64,000 bases of DNA, from contig JARFIW010001369.1 of the NCBI GenBank assembly GCA_036346225.1, positions 2,980,001 through 3,044,000 of the forward strand, read 5' to 3'. The notes beneath the pieces are model-generated. The model had not been told where the DNA came from. It saw nothing but the letters and a program-made list of their open reading frames with translations, and made no database searches. This document shows positions 56,485 through 64,000 of the stretch, piece by piece (positions within the stretch are counted from its first letter, which is position 1; each line of letters starts with the position of its first letter). Origin of the DNA: Platerodrilus igneus. Its lineage: Eukaryota > Arthropoda > Insecta > Coleoptera > Lycidae. The translations under genes and the position numbers were made by a program.

Positions 56485-57899
56485 TTTTCCTTTTCGCAAA
56501 ATCTGATATATCACCAACGTTGAATCAATAATATCTTTCAAAAACATGCCATTAAGTCTTCAGACGAATTACAGAAACAAGGTCGGGATGATAAAATGTA
56601 TACAAAATTTTAATTCACTAATTAGAAAACCTAAAGCTTCTTTGAGACTATAACAATTTTTTTGTAAGTATATAAATTAATCAATTAAAAATGAGAGCAA
56701 AAACCCAAAAAGTTTGTTTGATTGCCACGTCTTAGCTTAAAAAGCTATGCATGCTTCCCAAACATATATTTGGACAATATAAAATCTTGTTCAGTGCCTA
56801 GAAAGGGGCAGTTCTTTAGTTTGCGAAAATATTTTGATGTCTCGCTAACCACTTTCTTTTTTCGTAAACACAACTGTCTCCATCTTTGTCAGGTGGACAC
56901 TCGCAAAGTGTTCTGTGCATCACATTTCTATCAAACAAAGAGCGATATAACCCGTTACGTTGATAGCTATAAATTAGATGGGAAAAAATTTAATTTTCAA
57001 GAAGTAAACTAAATATGGATACACCCTGTAAAGTAAATTACATAAATACCTAATATTAATTAATTTTTAAATTTTCGTTTGTATAAATGCAATTCAGCTC
57101 ACAAAGTATATAACACTACTTCTTTTAAATACACACTAAACGCAATAATCAAGGCCGTTGACTTATTTTAAAATCGTAAATGCCAATAACCTTAAGCATT
57201 GCAAGACGTTCAGATTGCGTTTCTTAAAGAGATACTTAACATAACAATTACATCGTATTACCGTATGCTGACTGCAATTAATAAGATTTTGAAAAGGGAG
57301 AGATTTGATATAACTACTAAGCACAACAGTTGGAAGTTAAGTTTAGAAAGTTAATTAAAAAAGTAAAACATAGTCATACGACCAAGTAATAAGGCGGAAA
57401 GGCCGCACTCTTGGGGTATGGTATAGGGACAGGTTAAAAGTTAGTGGACAAAACGCAGCTTCAAGATGTAATGTGGATTTTACCGCAGGAGAAAGCGCGA
57501 CCTGCGACTTATTTTATCAAACTACGTTTGCAAAGACAGGGTAGATTTCAATTCTCGTGCCTGCGGAACCAATGTCGGTGACGACCAGTAATTAAGAGGC
57601 TAGGACCTGGAGCATTCGCCCCTCCAGTAAATTAAATTTTGTATTGTGTTATGTAAAGGGAACTGCGTTAGCTGGAGAAAAAGAAAATGGAAATGCTGTT
57701 GATTTCTGGACGTCCTTAACATTATAAAAATGAATTAAAATAATATATGAGCTCTTATGTTTACACCTTTTAATTATGTACATGTGAATTTTAAACCTAA
57801 GTTGTAAATGATTAGTATTTCTGTAAAAGGAAATAAGCAAATGATGAAGGTAATTATTTTGTTAAACTAAATTAGCCACAAAATTAGGGTATATTGGAT
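56485..57899. other. No recognised gene
   Basis: A plus ORF of 96 residues at 56722-57012 (MPRLSLKSYACFPNIYLDNI start) lacks a recognised domain. A more GC-rich stretch lies at 57390-57630. Nothing else supported. Confidence 0.45.
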
Positions 57900-58565
57900 T
57901 AGTATTGGTAAGAGTAAAAATTTAGTATTTTTAATGGACATTGGAATCGTTAATGAAAAAATTAGCATTGCGCTGTTTATCGATGTATTGTTATACGACT
58001 GATTGGGATTTAAAATATAGTATACATTAATCTTGGAAACTAGAACAATGGCACGGTGAATTAGTTATGGATTTGATTTAATGTTTTTTTAAAATTCCTT
58101 TAACTAATACCGGGCCAGTGTGAGGTAAAGAAATTAATCTTTTTTAAAGAAAGCATATTTGTGTTTACACTGCAATTATTTATTGTCAATAGAGGTTAAA
58201 TAAAAGTTGAATTTTATTAGAAGTTATTTAGAATATAGGAAAAATTACGTAATTGTAAAAGGATATCCAGTCACCCCAGTAAAGGTTGTATTTAGAGAGG
58301 CCTTGATTTCGAGATTTTCTTAATCATGTAAAAACCTAATAAGTGTTTTAAGATATTTTAGGAAAAGGTAAAGTATGAGATAATAATTTTAGGAAACCAA
58401 AAAGCAAAAGAGATCTATTCGGAATAACCGTCTTCCGTGTAGAGATAATATCGAAAGGGATTGCTGTGAGAAAACGGTTTGACGCCCTCAATTATGTACG
58501 GTAAATGATTAATGTAAAGTAGTTTTTGTATTTCAGACATTTGATTGATTATTTTTATTACGTTT
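57900..58565 (+). repeat. Diverged third copy of the fold-back arm
   Basis: Collinear with 55590-56180: atttagtatttttaatggac, taataccgggccagtgtgag, aataaccgtcttcc, gacgccctcaatt, aaagtagtttttgtatttc. It is more diverged than the two arms are from each other, so it is an older or independent insertion of the same family. Confidence 0.8.
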
Positions 58566-58849
58566 TCTTTTCATTTTTATTATTTCTTCCATTGCAGTTC
58601 GACAGTACACCCTTAAAATTGTGGTGAAAGTAGCGAAAATGGTAGTTTATATAGGGCGAGAAATTGATGTATGAGTGATCACGAATAGAGAGGAGTGTCG
58701 TAGCGGATCAATGAACGTTATGGTTCTTATTTTGTGAACATAGGCTTGTTTTCCAAATGGGGGAAAGGTAGTGGCCATCATCTTTGTTTATATTGTTAGA
58801 ATTTTTAGTGATTTCTTCGGATTTTCTGATTTTTAGAAAAATGGAATTC

Positions 58850-60870
58850 TGGCAATTAGTTTCGTCTTGTCAAAGTTAACGGTATGTCCTATTTCATGTT
58901 GGTATTCGGCCACCGCTGAGCGATTGTACTGGTTTGTACTTAAGCATCGCTTATGCTCGTTTAGTCTAGTCTGTACTGACCGTCCTGTTTCTCCTATGTA
59001 TACTAAACCGCAGCTGCAAGGTATAGTATATATGCTTGGGGCTGTAAGACTATTTTCGGAATCTTTTGGGGTTGGTAGTGTTTGTGAAATTTTATTAGTG
59101 GGTTTATAGATTGTTTTGATATTGTGTTTACGTAGAATTTTGCCAATTCGGTCTGGTACTCTGTGTATATATGGAAGGATTGCTGAAGATCGTGTGTCGG
59201 GATTACAGCCTGGTTTGTGGGTTCGTATTGGATGCAGATACCGGCTTATTACTCTGCCGATATCTGAGTTGCCATAAGCGTTTTTTATAAGACTGGTTTT
59301 CAGATGGGTGCTGGGTGTGAAATCTTAATAGCACGGTGGACTAGAGAGTTGTTTACCGATGATTTTTGTGACAGATGATGATGTGACGACGCGTGTAGGT
59401 ATCTGTCTGTGTGTGGGTTTTCTATATACGGCGTTGGGTTGGCGCTCCACCAGAACGACAAGGAATGGCAGAGTTCCGTTCTTTTCAATTTCTATAGTGA
59501 ACTTAATATCTTTATGTTGATTGTTTATGTGATCTAAAAAATTATTGAGCATTTGGTATCCATGGAGCCAGATTACAAAAGTGTCATCTACATAACGGAG
59601 CCAAGTTTTTGGTTTAAGGTCTGTGGTTTCTATAGCCATGGATTCCAAAGACTCCACAATAAAAGATAGAGGTGAGCCCATGGGTGTGCCAAAAGTTTGT
59701 TTGTCAAATTCTCCGTCGAAAACAAAATAGGTAGACGTTAAGCATTTTTAAAAGAGCGTGACCAGGTACTCAAATTCGTTTTCTTGAGGTAGAAGTTGTT
59801 TAATAATGGAGATAGTGTCTATGACAGGTACTTTTATGAATAGGGATGTTACGTCAAAACTGACTAGTATATCAATAGGGCCTAGCTCAATATTTGCAAT
59901 TGGTTCTATAAACTGAGTATAAAATTAGTAGGGGTGTTACCGGAATAGGGTTTTAAGAAAATTGCTAGGTATTTTCCCAGATGGTAGGTTGGCGAGTTAA
60001 TTGTGCTCACTATTGGGCGAAGAGGGTCATCAAGTTTATGGACTTTAGGAAGGTCGTACAAGCGAGGTGGTTTAGATTCGGGACGGTATTATGCGTTTTT
60101 GGATAGTTTTGGGAATATTAGAGGATTTGATAAGTGCTGAAATTTACCGTTCAAGTTTTGAAGTGGGGTCTTTGGTTATAGGAGTGTAAGAACTGTCTTG
60201 TGAAAATTAGTTAATCGTTTCTTTGTATTCTGTACCGTTTAGAATTACAGTCGCATTACCTTTGTCTACAGGAAGTATAACAATTTGCTTGTAAGTGTTT
60301 TAAGACCGTCTTTCTTGCTTTATCACGTTTTTGTTGAGAGTATTGGCATGTCGGAGTTGTTTAAAGCGAAATAGGTTGGCATCGTCTTGAGGTAGAGATC
60401 GGATCGTTGATTCTATAGAGCAAATGATTTCCTCTGCGGGAATTTTTCTGGGGGCAATTGAGAAGTTTGGTCCTTTGGAAAGGAAATGTAGTTTGTTTTC
60501 GGATAGAATATGTTCTGATCGGTTTATGACGGTGTTTGAGGACAGTTTTCGGGCAAGATGTATTTTCAGGGTGTGAAAGGTTCTTGGAAAGTTGCAAGAA
60601 TTTGCGTAAGTGGATTTTTATGGTAAGTTCGGTGGTCTTTTGGGCTTGCAAGTACGAAATTCGGTCAAACACAGTCCAGTCATTGTGCTAAGCGTGGCGG
60701 ATAATGTTAGATGGAGTAGTAGGAGTTGTTTAGAAATATTGAAAATTCGTTCGCAAAGTAGTGAGAGTTCTGCTTTGCGAAGAATTTTTTGGCTGGAGTA
60801 CCTTGTTAATGTGATATTGTATTTTAAGGAAATTTGGAATAATTTCAGAATTACGGCACCGTAACGGAAA
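58850..60870 (-). mobile_element. Penelope-like element
   Basis: A single minus-strand coding unit, broken by stops and frameshifts, with an RT domain followed by a GIY-YIG endonuclease, the arrangement that defines Penelope-like retroelements. Terminal repeats typical of these elements were not found. The 3' end lies near 58850. Confidence 0.88.
58867..60870 (-). pseudogene. Penelope-like RT with GIY-YIG endonuclease
   Basis: Order on the minus strand: N-terminal region with IFNISKQLLLL and YLQAQKTTELTIKIHLRKFL; ILPVDKGNATVILNGTEYKE (RT entry); ELGPIDILVSFDVTSLFIKV (palm Asp); MGSPLSFIVESLESMAIETT; TWLRYVDDTFVIW with intact YVDD; FTIEIEKNGTLPFLVVLVE; YRKPTHxDRYLHASSHHHLS; then IYTIPCSCGLVYIGETGRSV and QTRLNEHKRCL, the GIY-YIG nuclease with its conserved Tyr, Arg and Glu residues. 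Frameshifts occur near 59400 and several stops at 59700-60250. In an intact element the endonuclease would cut target DNA for reverse transcription. Confidence 0.9.
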
Positions 60871-61532
60871 GGTGAGTGTACAAAGTAATTTGGCTAATGA
60901 CTAAAGACTCTTTTTATTTTTGATACAATTAACATGAACGGTCGCCCTAATAAATACGGAAATGTAATAATAAATGTTATTCTTGAGAAATAAATGATAG
61001 CGACACAAACACCCTCCCGGTAGACATAAGAAGGCTACTAGATTCTATTAGACGCATTCAACAAGAATCGATCACAACTGCAATACAACAAAAAAATAGT
61101 TTAACAAAGAAAACTAAGCTTGTGAAACTAAAATTGTAATGGCCAGAAACGAACAGTTACATTGCAAATTTTATTTAATCGTCGAAAAATTAAATATTAT
61201 TTTGACGACACTCCAAATAGAAGAGCTTGTATATATATGTAGACTACATATACTTCTTTGCAATTTTAATAATATTAAGTGGCATATTTTACAAATTAGT
61301 ACAGAAAAAATGAAATATATTTAGCAGCTCTTCATTACAAATTGTTTTGATAAATATCAAAACACTATAGTATAATTTATGTAGACCACATACGTCTGTT
61401 GGCAGATTTAATAACCAACACCTAGTTCTTAAATAAATCCCCAACAGTTGGTAGGTTGAACGTCCATTCCCCATAGCCTTATGTATAAAATAGTCTGGAA
61501 ACTAAAATGAAGTTACACATTGCGAATAATAG
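60871..61532. other. No recognised feature
   Basis: AT-rich DNA. A short frame near 61015-61135 (DIRRLLDSIRRIQQESITTA) is Arg/Gln-rich but not recognised. Two local inverted words, gtatatatatgtagactaca and tatgtagaccacatac, lie at 61230-61390. Confidence 0.45.
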
Positions 61533-62099
61533 TGTTACGTATTAGTTTACAACGTGAGTTATGTATCCCCTAATTTATGTATGTATAAAGAAATAGAAAT
61601 AATTAGGAATTATTAAAAATTGTTAAAGGTTAAAAGTAGAATGCAACAATGTAATACAAGGACAATTAATAAAGTTTATTAACAGTTCATGAAAACAGAT
61701 GCGATACAATGCATTCCAGACGATAGTGGTACTGCAGGTGGCAGGTCACAGACGGTTAAGAAACCGCAATTACTTAAAAATTAAGATTGTTACATTGTAT
61801 AATGAATAGAATTAAGAAATAAGTAGACATGAGTTCTGCAAGTTCCCACAGAATTGTGAGAGGCAGGGACATTATAAATAGCCCGGGAGCCCCAAGACCC
61901 GGCAGTCAGTCAAAGTATTCAGCTTTAGCATTGCAGTTTGCTTAGGCGACTCATAATAATTCATTTAAATCAATTTCGATTTAGAATAATTAATACCAGT
62001 TTGTCAAAATTCTACATTAATTTCTGTTTAATTAAATAAATTTATTAAGAAGTTTGGAAGTGTTTTTTAAAAACGCAGCTCGCAAGGCCTGAACCTTAA
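61533..62099 (+). repeat. Probable solo LTR of the 11-18 kb gypsy family
   Basis: From tgttacgtattagtttac to gcctgaaccttaac this stretch matches the complete 5' LTR at 17921-18499 in inverse orientation, with substitutions throughout. Neither a primer binding site nor internal sequence follows, so it is most likely a solo LTR left by recombination. Clear target duplications were not seen. A small insertion near its 5' end (gtattagttt) distinguishes it from the other copy. Confidence 0.85.
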
Positions 62100-63375
62100 C
62101 TCGTGTACGATCGTTGTTTTGCGCATTCTCGTTGAAAATAACAATATACACAGCTTGAGTCAATACAGATGTCGTGGGCTTAAGCAACTCGTTACTTCTA
62201 GAAGTCTCTCTTCTATCGCAGGATTAGCTAGAAGTTTATTACGTTATATGACACGTTAATAAAAATACTGTGCATTGGCAATTTTTTAAGCTAAGTTCTA
62301 AGTCAATATTATATAGCAAGTCATTTCGCACGTTGTATATTAAAGACTAGCTTCAAAATTTCAGAATATTATTGTTAGTATAACAAAGAAATTCCTTGTT
62401 TGCCTTATCAAAAGCATGAAAAGCGATGGTGGAATTAATTGTAATACCTTGTATTATCTTTGAACTTGGCAATTTCTAGGGTGCTTAATGAAATTTCTTA
62501 CAGTTACGAATATTCAAGCGTTCACTTTTCATTAATTAAAACAAAGTTACAGGAAAGGGTTTTGTTTTAATTAAAGCAAGATGTACAAGAGTAAAGTAAA
62601 CACGATTTCAAAACATACTACGAAATTCTATAAATAAGTGCACATTATTATAATTTAGATTGGAAGATGGAAATAACGCAGCTGAAAATTATGTTTGTAA
62701 AATTTTGCAGATATATAGCGAGCTCACATATAGTCGGGCGTAATAGAAGAGAAGTTAATCGTATTTTCGCAAAGAAAATAATTTAGGGGTAAATAGAAAA
62801 AAATTATCCAACTCCAGGTGAGGAAACAGTTTATGGACTAGGGGAAATTAGTCCAGGCGATCAACAACTTTAAACCTTATAAGTTGCCTGAGCGGGATAT
62901 CTCTGGCTCCTCTTGGGAGTTGCTTGCTTGTACACATCGTTCTTTTACCAGGCGTTGTATTGCTTTCAGCTCAATACCTGAAGAATGAAGAGAAGTTTAG
63001 ATAGTCTTTATACAGAAAACAGTTGATAGATACATAAATTAATTTATTGTTGTGGACTATGCCTAGGCCAGAGCCCACACTAGCCGTACATTATAGATAT
63101 TTACATATATTTAAAAACTTATAATCAATAATTCAAAGACAACTGGAGTTCTTGGAATTTTGGTAAGGGGGGATTTGTGCCCCTACCTTAGTCGTTGACT
63201 ATGCACGTGGAGTGAAGCTGATTGTGTGCATAGTGCGAGTGTAAGTGTGATGTGGTAGTGAATTGCAAGAGTGTATATTAAGTGTGTTAGTGCTGCTGTG
63301 TGGGTGGTCTGCTTAGTTAAAAGGATTTTATTTAGGAAATGGTTTAATTCTTGAGGGTAGTTAATGACTAGGAAG
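62100..63375. other. No recognised feature
   Basis: AT-rich DNA to about 63130, then a GT-rich stretch (63190-63320) with many gtg words and low complexity. No gene supported. Confidence 0.5.
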
Positions 63376-63379
63376 TTTA

Positions 63380-64000
63380 TGTTAGGAATTGGGGAGAACG
63401 GGTTAAAGTTTGTAGATTGCTTGAGGTTGATTTATAGTAGAGAGGTTAGGGGACAGGAATATATCAGGTGTTGTGGGTTTTCTAGAAATTGATTGTTGCA
63501 AGGAAAGTGAGGGAAAGGAGTTAAATGGAATTGATGAAGTTTATTGCGGAAGTTACCATGGCCGGACAGAAACTGCATTGTAGGGAGGATTAGAGAAAGG
63601 AATGTGTGGAGGGATGTTTGTGATATCAGGAAAGATATCAAATGTATATCTGCCAGTAGAAGAGTGGGACCAATGGACCAATGGAGTAGGAAGTTATGTA
63701 GTCGGGATTTTATGTCAGTTTTAGGGAGAGTACGGTATGCGTCATAGTGAAGTGTTCTGTCGTGTAGGATGATTGGTAGGTTATGTTTGAGGTTTCAGGT
63801 TTGGAGTGAGGAGTTTAGCTGGATTTCGATCGGAGGAATTTGAAACAAGGTATACAAAGACGCTGTGGAGGTGGTTCTGTACGCTCTTGAGGTGTAGAGT
63901 AGGAAAGGGCTTATAATCGTGTTGAGCGAACGTCTGGAGGAGGGAGGTGTAAGCGAAAGCCAAGAATCTACTGCGTATCTGATGATCGGGATTATGATGT
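63380..64000 (-). pseudogene. Probable LINE C-terminus (Jockey/R1/I-like)
   Basis: The minus ORF 63432-63641 reads LPTMQFLSGHGNFRNKLHQF, then FPHFPCNNQFLENPQHLIYS and a final Cys, the pattern 'TGHGxF...C...H..xxC' that closes many non-LTR retrotransposon ORF2 proteins after the RT or RNase H domain. The frame upstream (63781-63963) gives AFAYTSLLQTFAQHDYKPFP without a clear match, and frames shift several times. It is cut by the window edge. The family differs from the RTE-like LINE at 5.9, 6.5 and 21.6 kb. Confidence 0.6.

Noticed and set aside
61230..61390. MicroRNA-like hairpin from the tatgtaga words
   Set aside because: The two words are 130 bp apart and only partly complementary. No stable compact stem is visible.
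1..64000. CRISPR array, bacterial operon or prophage
   Set aside because: No regular direct repeats with spacers, no ribosome-binding sites or operonic ORFs. All mobile elements are eukaryotic types.

Overview
The window looks like 64 kb of intergenic, repeat-dense DNA from an insect nuclear genome. It is AT-rich. It carries Ty3/gypsy, RTE-like LINE, Penelope-like, mariner, piggyBac and hAT elements, a tRNA-derived SINE family and several large inverted repeats, a mix typical of arthropods. I see no convincing host protein gene, rRNA or functional tRNA. Nearly every coding signal is a mobile-element gene, most broken by stops or frameshifts. The order of insect cannot be fixed from the sequence alone.

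Layout. 0-9.4 kb: SINE pieces, a TA microsatellite, a cluster of direct and inverted copies of one short motif (473-1077), a degraded gypsy reverse transcriptase (3.2-3.8 kb) next to a SINE and the 5' part of an orphan-protein transposon (4.0-4.75 kb), two LINE 3' ends (5.9-7.0 kb), a possible MITE (7.2 kb), a full-length SINE (8.3 kb) and a repeat that appears to keep an intron (8.7-9.3 kb). 11.1-18.5 kb: a minus-strand gypsy element with 5' LTR, tRNA-Ser-type primer binding site, gag, protease, RT and RNase H, lacking integrase and 3' LTR, and split by a 2.3-kb mariner with TIRs of about 480 bp. A probable solo LTR of the same family lies at 61.5-62.1 kb. 21.2-23.6 kb: a SINE and a degraded RTE-like LINE interrupted by another SINE with a target-site duplication.

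25.77-32.1 kb: a piggyBac remnant whose cysteine-rich C-terminus is split by a 5.1-kb hAT element with a perfect 8-bp target-site duplication. 32.1-38.6 kb: a 2.4-kb segment present twice, each copy with a minisatellite, the second continuing into a palindrome with arms of about 1.1 kb. 39.1-47.1 kb: a 3.9-kb tandem duplication carrying parts of a second hAT interrupted by a DNA element that encodes an orphan arthropod protein. 48.2-58.6 kb: a family of related modules, namely two 250-bp direct repeats around small opposing ORFs, a 5.2-kb fold-back structure with arms of about 1.6-1.7 kb, and a diverged third arm copy. 58.9-60.9 kb: a Penelope-like element (RT plus GIY-YIG). 63.4-64 kb: a probable LINE C-terminus.

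The most promising poorly described items are the orphan-protein transposon with apparent TIRs and target duplication (44640-47111), the two large fold-back structures, and the unit of 250-bp repeats flanking unrecognised ORFs. All comparisons were made by eye within the window; no database was searched.
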